From contig CALQTN020000019.1 of the NCBI GenBank assembly GCA_943333505.2, positions 1 through 63,642 of the forward strand: a stretch of DNA of 63,642 bases. Reading direction: 5' to 3'. Position numbers and translations under genes: made by a program. The notes below the pieces were generated by a model. The model did not search any database and was not told the DNA's origin. It was given only the letters and a program-made list of their open reading frames with translations. Source of the DNA: Asaia bogorensis (GTDB lineage: Bacteria > Pseudomonadota > Alphaproteobacteria > Acetobacterales > Acetobacteraceae). Shown one piece after another: positions 17,297-26,193 of this stretch (its first letter is position 1; each line of letters opens with the position of its first letter).

Positions 17297-18817
17297 CTAC
17301 TGGCCCATCTTCAGGCCCTTGATCCGGATCAGCCCGTCCGCGATCGGGGTAAACCCGGTGATTTTCGCGTTCATTCCGATCAGAACTTTCGGGCTGTAGA
17401 TATACATCACCGGAACATCGATGTTGAGCTGGACGGCGACCTTGCCATACAGCGCACGGCGCACCGCAACATCGGTTTCGGCGCGGGCCTGATCGAGCAG
17501 TCCATCAACCAGCACCGACGAATACTTCACTTCATTCAGCGGGGTGCCAGTGTGGATGGCATTATACAAATTGCCATCGGCATCCGCGCGGCCTGACCAG
17601 CCGATCAGAAAGACCTCGAAATCGCCGTCGCCTTGCGCCTTCAACGCAGTGACGAATTCAGTGGCACGCAGCTTGACGTCAAACCCCGCCTCGGCCGCCA
17701 TCGACTGGATAACCTCTCCGGTCTGGCGTTGGTCGGCGGCATTGGTAATCATCAATTCGACGGTCAATGGGGTTTTCACCCCGGCTTCGGCGAGCAAACG
17801 CTTTGCCTTGGCAATGTCACGGCCGACCGGCTTGACCTCCGGCGCGTAGAACGGTGAGTTCGGCGGCACCGCCTGGGCAATCGGGGTGAACAGGCCATTA
17901 TAGACCACGTCATTGATCGCCTGACGGTCGATCGCGGCGGCAAACGCCTGGCGGATACGGGCATCCTTCATCATCGGCGTGCGCGGCTGTTTGCCGTTGT
18001 CGATGTTGAAGGCGAGGCTTTGGAAGCCCAGCCCGTCGAAGGTTTCAGCCTTCAATTTCGGATCAGCTTTGACCTGGGCCATATCGGTCGGCGAGATACG
18101 TTCGGCCATGTCGAGCGTGCCAGCACGTAGATTGGCGAGCCGGATCGTGGCATCGACAATCGGCTGATACACGACGCGATTGACGTGGACATTGCCGGCG
18201 TCCCAATAGTCAGCGAAGCGATCAACCACAATGCGGTCCTGCGGCACCCGCTCGGTGAACTTGAACGGGCCAGCGCAAACCGGGTTCTGGCCAAAATTGG
18301 CGCCGGCCGCCATCGCGGCTTTCGGCGAGACAATCATCCCCGACCGGTCCGACAACTGCGCCAGGAACGGCGAGTTCGGCGCCTTCAGCACCAGGCGCAC
18401 GGTCAGCGGATCAACCACGATCACATGATCGAGGCTGCCGATCTCGCCCTTGCGGGTACTGCCGGCCAAGGTGAGGTGGCGTTCGAGGCTGAACTTCACT
18501 GCGTCCGCGTCAACCGGCGTCATGTCGTGGAACTTCATGCCGGGGCGGAGCTTGAATTCGAGGGTCTTGCTGTCGATCCAGGCATAGGACGCGGCCAGTT
18601 GCGGCACGATGTTCAGCTTCACATCGATATCGACCAGCTTGTCGCAGAGGCTCGCGAACACAAAGCGGCCAACCAGGGTGCGCGACAAAGTCGGGTCGAG
18701 TGCATCAGCGTCATCGGCGATGCCGATCCGGAGCGTTTGCGGCGGATTGGTCTGAGCGTGCGCGGAAAGCGGCAGCGTGACGGCGACGGCCGCCGCAAGC
18801 AACAGGATCGGACGCAT
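17297..18817 (-). CDS. ABC transporter substrate-binding protein (SBP family 5)
   Basis: A 506-residue periplasmic binding protein with a cleavable signal peptide (LLLAAAVAVTLPLSAHAQ). Family 5 features: LRIGIADDADALDPTLSRT, the KFHDMTPVDADAVKFSLERH segment and a C-terminal lobe with LIGWSGRADADGNLYN. Such proteins bind peptides, nickel chelates or other small solutes and deliver them to DppBC-type permeases, encoded directly downstream here. The ligand is not deducible. Confidence 0.9.
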   Translation of the reverse strand: MRPILLLAAAVAVTLPLSAHAQTNPPQTLRIGIADDADALDPTLSRTLVGRFVFASLCDKLVDIDVKLNIVPQLAASYAWIDSKTLEFKLRPGMKFHDMTPVDADAVKFSLERHLTLAGSTRKGEIGSLDHVIVVDPLTVRLVLKAPNSPFLAQLSDRSGMIVSPKAAMAAGANFGQNPVCAGPFKFTERVPQDRIVVDRFADYWDAGNVHVNRVVYQPIVDATIRLANLRAGTLDMAERISPTDMAQVKADPKLKAETFDGLGFQSLAFNIDNGKQPRTPMMKDARIRQAFAAAIDRQAINDVVYNGLFTPIAQAVPPNSPFYAPEVKPVGRDIAKAKRLLAEAGVKTPLTVELMITNAADQRQTGEVIQSMAAEAGFDVKLRATEFVTALKAQGDGDFEVFLIGWSGRADADGNLYNAIHTGTPLNEVKYSSVLVDGLLDQARAETDVAVRRALYGKVAVQLNIDVPVMYIYSPKVLIGMNAKITGFTPIADGLIRIKGLKMGQ

Positions 18818-18882
18818 CGCAAAGTCCCCTCACAATGAATTTATACCGCGCTGCGGCAAAGTCAGACTGTGGCGTGACTAAG

Positions 18883-18900
18883 GCAGGCTTGCAAGCCTGC
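18883..18900. promoter_or_regulatory. Perfect 18-bp palindrome in the SBP-selD intergenic gap
   Basis: GCAGGCTTGCAAGCCTGC is a perfect palindrome with no loop, 66 bp upstream of the substrate-binding protein start. GACTAAGGC occurs just before it and again about 50 bp later. It could be an operator for the divergent genes. Apart from this, the 278-bp gap shows no gene or clear promoter. Confidence 0.3.
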
Positions 18901-19095
18901 TAGGATGGTTTTGTGACGGATTTTTGACTAAGGCCCGCGTGCAGGACTACACCAAACAATATCAAATGCGCAATGACTGCGAGGCTCGCCTGGACTGGTT
19001 GTGCCAGCATCAGCATGGCGCCGGAGTCACGGCGGGATTGCGATCCTCGAACATCCGCGTTGGTAGGATATCGGTGCATGCCCTAGAAGCGGGCG

Positions 19096-21207
19096 ATGCA
19101 GCAAGCAACGCCCATTATCCATGATCTGATCCTGCTCGGCGCCGGGCACGCCCATGTCGAGGTGCTGCGCCGCGCCGCGATGCGCCCGATCCCGGGGGTG
19201 CGGATTACCCTGATCGCACGCGAGGCCAATACCCCCTATTCCGGAATGCTCCCGGGCCTGCTGCGCGGCGAGGCGGATCACGACACCGCCCATATCGATT
19301 GTGCGCGGCTGGCTGCGGCGGCGGGCGCACGGCTGGTGGTCGCGGGCGCGCACAGCATAGATCTTGCCAGCCGCCGCGTTTGCTTCACCGATCGGCCGGC
19401 GATCGGCTTTGACGTGCTGTCGATCAATATTGGCGGCTTGCCGATGATGCCCGACAATGCCGGCGTGCCGGTGAAGCCCATCGGACAGTTCCTCAAGCGG
19501 CTGGCACAGATCGAGGTCGATCTGGCGGCCGGAGCCCGCATTGCCGTGGTGGGCGCAGGGGCTGGTGGGGTAGAACTGGTGCTGGCGCTCGCGGTCCGTT
19601 TTGCCGGTCGCTATCGTCTGATGCTGGTCGGACGCGATACCGAGCCGCTGGCGCAGGCACCACGCTTGCTGCGCGAGGAGGTCCGGGCTGCCCTGGTTGC
19701 GGCAGGCGTCGAAATCGTTAACGGCGTTACCGCGACGCGGCGCGAAGGCGGGCGGCTGGTGCTGTCGGATGGCAGCGCGCTGGATATTGGCGAGGCGATC
19801 TGGACCACCGGGGTTGCCGGCCCTGCCCTGCTGCGCGCATCGGGGTTTGTGGTGGATGACGCGGGTTGCGCCAGGGTTGATGCGACATTGGCCTGCCTTG
19901 GCCAGCATGGCATTTTCGCCGCCGGCGATTGCGCGGCACTCGATGGCGCAGCGCGGCCCAAGGCAGGGGTCTGGGCGGTGCGCGCCGGGGCCATCCTGGA
20001 TACCAACATCCGGCGTCTGGTCGTCGGCCGCGCATTGCACGCCTGGCGTCCGCAGCGTGGCGCGCTGGCGATCGTCGGGCTTGGCCATGGTCAGGCGGTG
20101 GCATGGCGTGGACCGTTCACCTTGTCGGGGGGGCTCGCCTGGCGCTGGAAACAGCGCATCGACCGGCGCTGGATGGCGATGTATCAATCAATACGCCCGA
20201 TGATGGCGGCGGCCGAGATGCGCTGCGCCGGGTGCGGGGCCAAGATCTCCGCGGACACCCTGGCCGCGGCGTTGGCGGGGCTGGCCGAGGCGCCACGCGG
20301 CGATATCGCAATTGGCCTTAACGCGCCGGACGATGCGGCGGTGACCATCCCGCCACCGGGCATGGCGCTGGTGCAGTCGGTCGATCATTTCCGCGCGTTC
20401 ATCGACGATCCCTTTGTGTTCGGCGCGATCGCTGCCGCCCATGCGCTGTCCGACATTCATGCCATGGGGGCGAGGCCGTGGACGGCACTGGCGATCGTCG
20501 CCCTGCCCTTCATGCATGGCCGCGCGATGGGCGAGGATTTGCGCGCCATGATGCTCGGCGCTCATGAAATCCTAAGCGGCGATGGCTGCGCGCTGATCGG
20601 CGGGCATAGCGCGGAAGGCGCCGAGGCAGCGATGGGGTTTGCGGTAACCGGGGTGGCGCCGCTCGGCGAGATCTGGCGCAAATCGGGGCTGGAAGTTGGC
20701 GATGCGCTGATCCTGACCAAACCGCTTGGCACTGGGATTATCCTAGCCGGACAGATGCGCGGGCTGGCGCGCGCCGACTGGCTGATGGCAGCGATCGCGA
20801 TGATGCGCCGCACCAACCGAGACGCCGCCGCGATCTTGCGCGCCCATGGCGTGCGCGCCTGCACCGATATCACCGGGTTCGGGCTGATCGGGCATGCGAT
20901 GGAAATGCTGGATGCGTCGGATGTGCACGGGGTGATCAACCCAGATCTGGTGCCGGCCTTGCCGGGCGCGCTGGAACTTGCAGCGATGGGGGTGGAAAGC
21001 AGCCTGGCTGCCGCCAATCGCGGGGTACATTTTTTGCCCGATACCGCGCGCGCGGCCCTGCTGGTCGATCCGCAAACCAGTGGCGGATTATTGGCCGGCG
21101 TTGCGGCATCGCGCGCGCGAGCCTGCGTGCTCGCGCTGTGTGCCGCCGGGCATGACGCCGCGATCATTGGCCAGGTGACCGAAGGGGCTGGCTTGCGGCT
21201 TGGCTGA
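19096..21207 (+). CDS. selD: NADH-dehydrogenase-like flavoprotein fused to selenophosphate synthetase (SelD)
   Basis: A 703-residue two-domain protein. Residues 1 to about 365 are a pyridine-nucleotide-disulfide oxidoreductase/NDH-2-like module with the FAD motif LGAGHAHVEVL (14-24), the NAD motif VVGAGAGGVE (151-160) and the second FAD motif GIFAAGDCA (272-280). Residues about 373-703 are SelD, which makes selenophosphate from selenide and ATP for selenocysteine tRNA or 2-selenouridine. The catalytic loop is GC380GAK383: the nucleophilic Cys and the essential Lys are present, and the second Cys of E. coli SelD is Ala. TDITGFGLIGH and DPQTSGG are conserved. This fusion is known in other bacteria. 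No selA, selB or selenouridine synthase lies nearby. The RBS is weak, so the start is not certain. Confidence 0.9.
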   Translation: MQQATPIIHDLILLGAGHAHVEVLRRAAMRPIPGVRITLIAREANTPYSGMLPGLLRGEADHDTAHIDCARLAAAAGARLVVAGAHSIDLASRRVCFTDRPAIGFDVLSINIGGLPMMPDNAGVPVKPIGQFLKRLAQIEVDLAAGARIAVVGAGAGGVELVLALAVRFAGRYRLMLVGRDTEPLAQAPRLLREEVRAALVAAGVEIVNGVTATRREGGRLVLSDGSALDIGEAIWTTGVAGPALLRASGFVVDDAGCARVDATLACLGQHGIFAAGDCAALDGAARPKAGVWAVRAGAILDTNIRRLVVGRALHAWRPQRGALAIVGLGHGQAVAWRGPFTLSGGLAWRWKQRIDRRWMAMYQSIRPMMAAAEMRCAGCGAKISADTLAAALAGLAEAPRGDIAIGLNAPDDAAVTIPPPGMALVQSVDHFRAFIDDPFVFGAIAAAHALSDIHAMGARPWTALAIVALPFMHGRAMGEDLRAMMLGAHEILSGDGCALIGGHSAEGAEAAMGFAVTGVAPLGEIWRKSGLEVGDALILTKPLGTGIILAGQMRGLARADWLMAAIAMMRRTNRDAAAILRAHGVRACTDITGFGLIGHAMEMLDASDVHGVINPDLVPALPGALELAAMGVESSLAAANRGVHFLPDTARAALLVDPQTSGGLLAGVAASRARACVLALCAAGHDAAIIGQVTEGAGLRLG

Positions 21208-21248
21208 TCGCGCGGCAGGTTGGGCGCGAATATGTTAGGACCCTCGCC

Positions 21249-22334
21249 ATGCGTCGTTACAAAATCGCCTCCATACCGGCCGACGGCATTGGCCCCGAAG
21301 TGATCGAAGCCGGGCTTGAAGTGCTCGACGCGCTGGTGGCCCGGCATGGCGGGTTTGCGCTCGATGTCACCCGGCTCGACTGGAGTTCGGCCTATTTCCG
21401 CAAGCATGGCGTGTTCATGCCGACGGACGGCCTGGCGCAACTGAAGCAGATGGACGCGATTTATTTCGGCGCGGTGGGGGCCGAGGACATCCCCGATCAT
21501 ATCAGCCTGTGGGGGCTGCGCCTGCCGATCTGTCAGGGGTTCGACCAATACGCCAATGTCCGCCCGACGCGGATTTTACCCGGCGTGACCTCGCCGTTAC
21601 GCGGGCGCGGGCCGGGCGACCTCGACTGGCTGATCGTGCGGGAGAATTCGGAGGGCGAATACGCCGGCCATGGCGGGCGGGCGCATCGCGGCCTGCCCGA
21701 GGAAGTGGCAACCGAGGTGGCGATCTTCACCCGGGTTGGGGTTGAACGGATCATGCGGTTTGCCTTTGGCGAGGCGCAGGCCCGGCCGCGCAAGCATCTG
21801 ACCGTGGTGACCAAATCCAACGCGCAACGCTTTGGGCTGGTGATGTGGGACGAGATCGCGTTGGAAGTATCGGCTGATTTCCCGGATGTGACCTGGGACA
21901 AGGAACTGGTCGATGCGATGACGATGCGAATGGTATTGAAACCGGGCAGCATCGATACGGTGGTGGCGACCAATCTGCACGCCGATATTCTGTCCGATCT
22001 GGCCGCCGCGCTGGCCGGCAGTTTAGGCGTGGCGCCGACCGGCAATGTCGATCCGCAGCGGCGCTACCCGAGCATGTTCGAACCGATCCATGGCTCGGCG
22101 TTCGATATTACCGGCAAGGGGATTGCCAATCCGGTGGCGAGCTTCTGGACGGCGGCGATGATGCTGGAACATCTCGGGGAGAAATCGGCCGCGGCGATGC
22201 TGATGGTGGCGGTCGAGCAGGTTTGCGCGGCGGGGATTTTGACGCCGGATCTCGGGGGGAAGGCGACGACGAAGGATGTAACGCGGGCGGTTTGTGCGGC
22301 GATTGCCGGGGGGAATGTTCTGGCGGGGGGCTAG
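21249..22334 (+). CDS. Tartrate dehydrogenase / D-malate dehydrogenase family (TtuC/DmlA-like)
   Basis: A 361-residue beta-decarboxylating dehydrogenase related to isopropylmalate and isocitrate dehydrogenases; TtuC/DmlA members use NAD and oxidise tartrate or D-malate. Visible are the N-terminal IPADGIGPEVI, the substrate loop with LPICQGFDQYANVRPTR, VRENSEGEYAGHGGR, the metal-binding Asp cluster in ATNLHADILSDLAA, and FEPIHGSAFDITGKGIANP. The VRENSEGEYAG context distinguishes it from LeuB and Icd. Its TAG stop is the first three bases of a TAGA-bounded repeat. It follows selD by 41 bp but need not be functionally related. Confidence 0.85.
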   Translation: MRRYKIASIPADGIGPEVIEAGLEVLDALVARHGGFALDVTRLDWSSAYFRKHGVFMPTDGLAQLKQMDAIYFGAVGAEDIPDHISLWGLRLPICQGFDQYANVRPTRILPGVTSPLRGRGPGDLDWLIVRENSEGEYAGHGGRAHRGLPEEVATEVAIFTRVGVERIMRFAFGEAQARPRKHLTVVTKSNAQRFGLVMWDEIALEVSADFPDVTWDKELVDAMTMRMVLKPGSIDTVVATNLHADILSDLAAALAGSLGVAPTGNVDPQRRYPSMFEPIHGSAFDITGKGIANPVASFWTAAMMLEHLGEKSAAAMLMVAVEQVCAAGILTPDLGGKATTKDVTRAVCAAIAGGNVLAGG

Positions 22335-22437
22335 ATCATCATTCGTTCAATCGGCTTCGATTGGACGGATAAAGAGGATCGTAAAAACAAGACTCTAGAG
22401 CGCGTCTGCTGATTCAACTTCAACGGATCACGCGCTA
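22332..22437. repeat. TAGA-bounded two-module repeat, family G, single unit
   Basis: A 106-nt element made of a 64-nt module (TAGATCATCATTCG... to 22395) and a 42-nt module (22396-22437, ending CACGCGCTA). It is the reverse-complement arrangement of the units at 53317-53486, from which it differs by a few bases. Its first TAG (22332-22334) is the stop codon of the tartrate dehydrogenase-like gene. Confidence 0.85.
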
Positions 22438-22796
22438 GCGGGAATTGTGCGGCGTCGAGCCGTGCGCCGAAAGTCTCGATGCTGCCCGACGGACAAACGC
22501 TGATGCCCGCCGCTTCTCGATAGCTGCCGTGAAGAAAGCTCCTGAACACCCATTTTCATCGTCACGTTCGACTGTTGTCTTCGACGCATCGACCGCAAGA
22601 ATTTCCGCGACATTGGGAAGGCCGCGCACGTCGCAACCAGAGGCCACGGCCGAAGCTTGGGAGCATTATGAGATAGGCCATTGGCCATCCGATGCTGGCG
22701 TGCGTGCCCAAATTTTCTGCCGACACAGCGATCGCCGACCAGGCGGTAATGCGCCAGCCGCCTTCCCGGCGTGTCACCGTTGCCGAACGCCCGAGT
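22438..22796. other. Gene-poor stretch between repeats, possible gene remnant
   Basis: No convincing gene is visible. On the minus strand a 70-codon frame (22435-22647) reads LPNVAEILAVDASKTTVERDDENG, which looks protein-like, but it has no ribosome-binding site, runs into the repeat and resembles nothing I recognise. This may be a decayed gene bracketed by repeat insertions. Confidence 0.3.
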
Positions 22797-22901
22797 TAGA
22801 GCGTGATGACCGTAGGTGGAATCACACGGAGGTCTGAATCACGCGACCCAGCAAAGAGTTAGAGCATGGGGACCGCGACTATCAGCGGTCATCATGCTCT
22901 A
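22797..22901. repeat. TAGA-bounded two-module repeat, family F, copy 3
   Basis: A 105-nt copy of the elements at 12445 and 13748, with TAGAGCGTGATGACCG at the left end and GGTCATCATGCTCTA at the right. Its right module folds into a long hairpin. Unlike the other two copies it does not touch a recognisable stop codon and lies in the gene-poor stretch. Confidence 0.85.
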
Positions 22902-23233
22902 GTGGCTATCGCGACTGCGTGACGGACAAGCTGGCCGTTCATCGGGGGAATCCCGGTTGAGGAGCTGGACGGGCGACTGCCGCCGAACCGCCGGCTGAAC
23001 CCGACGCGGCAGACCTGCCCCAATCCGCCGCCTTGTGTGCCGGCGAGTTGATCGAGGCCGGGATCAACAGTTCACAAATCTTCACCTTGGCAAATCTGAA
23101 AGGGCCCCCATTTCACGCCGTTCGAGGTGCTGTGGACGTGAGACATACGGGTCTGACCGGTATTTCGCATGTCCGGGCCACGATGGGATGACATAGCGGC
23201 AGCAATTGCGGCCGCAAGATAAGGGAACGTGAC
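22902..23233. other. Non-coding or decayed region upstream of the Hint gene
   Basis: About 330 bases with no supported gene. Short frames exist, but none has a good start, an RBS or a familiar motif. The last bases, AAGATAAGGGAACGTGAC, supply a plausible ribosome-binding site for the Hint-domain gene. Confidence 0.3.
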
Positions 23234-24874
23234 ATGACAGTGGTATTTAATGAAACTACGTTTGCGGCGGGTTACTGGGGGAATGTAAGCCAAGATGGAA
23301 GTAATTCTACAGTAACATATGTGCGTACAGATTCTATAAGTTTAACTGGAACAATATCATCATATGGTGATGCTGTAACACATTCTCTAAATTCTTCATA
23401 CAATTTTTATGCATCGGATTATAGTTCGAACGACGCAATCGTACTTTACGGAAACGGCATGAGTCTTTATTATTTAATTTTCTCCAACACCCCGTTGACG
23501 CTCAACCAAGTGATCGTCATGTCCTCCGGCGGTCCGAACAACTACGCCTGCTTCACCGCCGGCACGATGATCGCGACCCCGACGGGTGAAATGCCGGTGG
23601 AATCCCTCTCGGCAGGCGACATGGTCGCGACCGCTGCGGGGACGGCGCGGCCCATTCGCTGGATCGGGCGGGCGCGGGTGCGGGATATCCGCCCAGGCAG
23701 CCGCACCTATGTGGGCCGGCCGGTTGTGATCGGCAAGAATGCGCTCGGCGGCGGGCTTCCCACCCGCGACCTGCGCGTCTCCCCGCAGCACGGCATTGCC
23801 ATCGACGGCGTGCTGGTTCCGGCCATCTCGCTTGTGAACGGGGTGTCCATCACACGCGATGATGCCTGCGACACGGTCGACTACATCCATATTGAACTGG
23901 ATACCCACGATCTCATCCTGTCCGAAGGCGTCGCCTCCGAGACATTTGTCGACCACAACAGCCGCGCCAGCTTCGATAATGCCGCCGAGTATCGCGCATT
24001 GTTCGGAACGAGTGCCGCGCCTGTGGCAGATGTCGCACCGCGCATCGAACAGGGCTACATCCTGGCCGCGATCCGCGATCGACTGGCCGCGATCGCCGGT
24101 ATCGAACGCCCCGCACACCCCACTCCCGGCCCATTGCACAGCGATATCGAAGCGATCCACGCGGGTGTTCTGCACGGCTGGGTCATCGATCTCGACCACC
24201 CAAATCGTCCGGTCGAGCTTGAGATCCTCGTCCATGGCGAGTCCGTGGGCCGCGCGCTGGCAAATCGCTATCGCTACGACCTGGATCAGCCAGCGCTCGC
24301 CGGCGGGCACTGCTCCTTCACCTTCGACCTGCCACCATCCACCCCGTCATTGGCATCGGTGGAAGTCCGTCGGGTCTCTGATGGCAGTATTTTGTTGGCT
24401 CCGGTGTTGGGGTTCGGCGATGCCAGGGCTGCGTTCACCACTGATGCCGATGTGCATCTGATTGTGAATGGCGCGCGGCTTGACCCGACGCAGTGCGACG
24501 CATCCAGCTGGGTGTTCGACGTGCCAACCGGTGCGGTGGGGGTAAAGCTAATGTCACGCGCCACCGTGCCGGCGCTGAGCGGGCTGAACACGGACAAACG
24601 TCGGCTCGGCATTTGCATCGACCGGCTGGTCATCATCGATGGCGGGATCACCATGACGATGGACCCTGGGCATCCGGCCTTGGGGGCTGGGATGCATGCC
24701 CCGGAAGGGCCGCAAACCGGGCGCTGGACCAATGGGCTTTGCAAGCTACCGGACCTGATATTCGCCGGCTATGGCAGCGACACGACGCTGCGGTTGACGG
24801 TACACGGCACCACCATTGCCCGGTTTCTCGACGCTGATAGCCAAGCCCGGGCGGAAAGCCGGATCGCCGCGTGA
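23234..24874 (+). CDS. Hint-domain (Hedgehog/intein-type) protein with AT-rich N-terminal segment
   Basis: A 546-residue protein. Residues 1-100 form a Ser/Thr/Asn/Tyr-rich, beta-looking segment. A Hint domain starts at C106-F-T-A-G-T (the expected N-terminal Cys nucleophile) and includes the GEMPVESLSAGDMV and RVSPQH186GIAIDG motifs, running to about residue 245. The rest (about 270 residues) contains a VLHGWVIDLDHPNRPVEL segment typical of alphaproteobacterial Hint proteins. Hint domains catalyse peptide-bond rearrangement (cleavage or splicing); whether this one cleaves itself is unknown. Codons for residues 1 to about 88 (23234-23497) are strikingly AT-rich, then composition turns abruptly to the GC-rich norm. 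A secreted or surface role is inferred. Confidence 0.75.
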   Translation: MTVVFNETTFAAGYWGNVSQDGSNSTVTYVRTDSISLTGTISSYGDAVTHSLNSSYNFYASDYSSNDAIVLYGNGMSLYYLIFSNTPLTLNQVIVMSSGGPNNYACFTAGTMIATPTGEMPVESLSAGDMVATAAGTARPIRWIGRARVRDIRPGSRTYVGRPVVIGKNALGGGLPTRDLRVSPQHGIAIDGVLVPAISLVNGVSITRDDACDTVDYIHIELDTHDLILSEGVASETFVDHNSRASFDNAAEYRALFGTSAAPVADVAPRIEQGYILAAIRDRLAAIAGIERPAHPTPGPLHSDIEAIHAGVLHGWVIDLDHPNRPVELEILVHGESVGRALANRYRYDLDQPALAGGHCSFTFDLPPSTPSLASVEVRRVSDGSILLAPVLGFGDARAAFTTDADVHLIVNGARLDPTQCDASSWVFDVPTGAVGVKLMSRATVPALSGLNTDKRRLGICIDRLVIIDGGITMTMDPGHPALGAGMHAPEGPQTGRWTNGLCKLPDLIFAGYGSDTTLRLTVHGTTIARFLDADSQARAESRIAA

Positions 24875-25173
24875 TGGCTGGACTTGGCCGCTGATTGTGC
24901 CCGTCCCTGGCGATCGGTGCGACGCATCGCTGGGGCGGCACGACAAAACACCGTTTGCACCAAAATAACTGCCTGTTGTGCTTGAAGCACTCGGAATATC
25001 CGAGTTTGAGCGGCAACGCTGGGCGAGGCATTTTGTTCATGCCCAGCGCCCCAATCTTGCCCGCGTCCAGTTCTCCAGCATAAAAAAGCGAGACTATAAC
25101 GACGGTAGAAATAGACATGACTCATCAGGACCGTGTCGAAGACAGTCCAAACGCGCGTTTTGATGAAACGGCC
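24875..25173. other. Gap after the Hint gene with hairpins
   Basis: No supported gene in these 299 bases. ACTCGGA/TCCGAGT (24989-25005) and CGCTGGGC/GCCCAGCG (25017-25048) are two adjacent hairpins that may end transcription of the Hint gene or of the converging hydrolase gene. Confidence 0.35.
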
Positions 25174-26190
25174 TCAGTTCCCCAACGCCGCCCGCACCAC
25201 ATCCTTCACAAAGCCAAACTCCGCCGGCAGCAGTTTCGGGTTCGGATTACCCGCCCGATGCCCCCAAACGCTTTCGATCGGATGCAGCGCGCCCTGGCGC
25301 AAATGCGCCATCTCAGCCGCGTTATCGGCCACTCGGAAATACAGATCCGTTGTGCCGGGCAGCAACACCACCCGCGCCTTGATCGCCGCCAGCGCCTTGG
25401 GAAGGTCGCCGCCATACAAGGAATTATCGCTGATATCGCCGTGCAGCCAGGTCACCAGCTGCGCGTATAAATTGGCGGCGCGCCGCAAATAGTAGCGTTC
25501 TTCCCAATCGGTGCGCAGATAGGTTTCGAGATCAGGCGCACCCAAAGCCGAGATATGCAGCCCGGCGCGATAGAAATCCTGGCTCAGCGCCCAGCTTGCG
25601 TAAATCGTGCCGAAGGCTTTCAGGCTGGCGCGCGGCTCGCTGGAGAAATGGCCACCGCCGATATGCTCGGGCGCGGCTTCCAAGGTGCGCAGCAACGACA
25701 TCAGGAACACGCGGTTATGCACCGAGGTCTTGGCGCTGCCGGCCAACACGAAGGCGCGCGCCACCATATCAGGCTCGATCGCCGCCCAGTGATAGGCTTG
25801 TTGGGCGCCCATCGAGAAACCGTAGACCGCCGCGAGCTGGGTGATGCCGAACTGCTCGGCCACCAGGCGCTTCTGGCTTTTCACCAGATCCCATCCGGTT
25901 ACCACCGGATAGTCCAGATTATCCGCCGCCCCCGACGACAGGCCGTTGGAAAACAGATTGGGGATCACGATGAACCAGCGCGTCGGGTCGAGCACGCTGT
26001 CCGGCCCGATCAGGAATTCCATATCCGGGTGCTGTGCGGTGTAGGAGCACGGATAGAGTATCACGTTGTCACCGGCCGCATTCAGCGTGCCATGGGTTTT
26101 CCAAACGATTTTCGCGTCGCGGATTACCCCGCCCTTTTGCGTCGCAAAATCCCCGAGGCTGAAAACCCCGTCCGCTTGTGCCCAGTCCAT
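25174..26190 (-). CDS. Alpha/beta-fold hydrolase, homoserine O-acetyltransferase (MetX)-like
   Basis: A 338-residue alpha/beta hydrolase with strong resemblance to the MetX/deacetylase family: KIVWKTHGTLNAAGDNVILYPCSYTA, IPNLFSNGLSSG, the nucleophile elbow G-F-S126-M-G, VLAGSAKTS, a late PGTTDLYF with the candidate acid Asp, and SVWGHRAGNP with the candidate base His. True MetX enzymes are longer and have a different oxyanion context, so the reaction could be hydrolysis or acyl transfer on another substrate. It ends the phaR-hydrolase unit: phaR stops 3 bp upstream on the same strand. Confidence 0.8.
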   Translation of the reverse strand: MDWAQADGVFSLGDFATQKGGVIRDAKIVWKTHGTLNAAGDNVILYPCSYTAQHPDMEFLIGPDSVLDPTRWFIVIPNLFSNGLSSGAADNLDYPVVTGWDLVKSQKRLVAEQFGITQLAAVYGFSMGAQQAYHWAAIEPDMVARAFVLAGSAKTSVHNRVFLMSLLRTLEAAPEHIGGGHFSSEPRASLKAFGTIYASWALSQDFYRAGLHISALGAPDLETYLRTDWEERYYLRRAANLYAQLVTWLHGDISDNSLYGGDLPKALAAIKARVVLLPGTTDLYFRVADNAAEMAHLRQGALHPIESVWGHRAGNPNPKLLPAEFGFVKDVVRAALGN

Positions 26191-26193
26191 GAA

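Noticed and set aside
18901-19095. Search for a tRNA-Sec or other tRNA beside selD
   Set aside because: No cloverleaf, T-loop GTTCGAATC or CCA end could be placed on either strand; no tRNA was seen anywhere in the window.
19027-20187. 386-codon minus-strand frame
   Set aside because: Antisense to the NDH-SelD fusion, whose motifs are unambiguous; composition is Arg/Gln/His-rich as typical for shadow frames.
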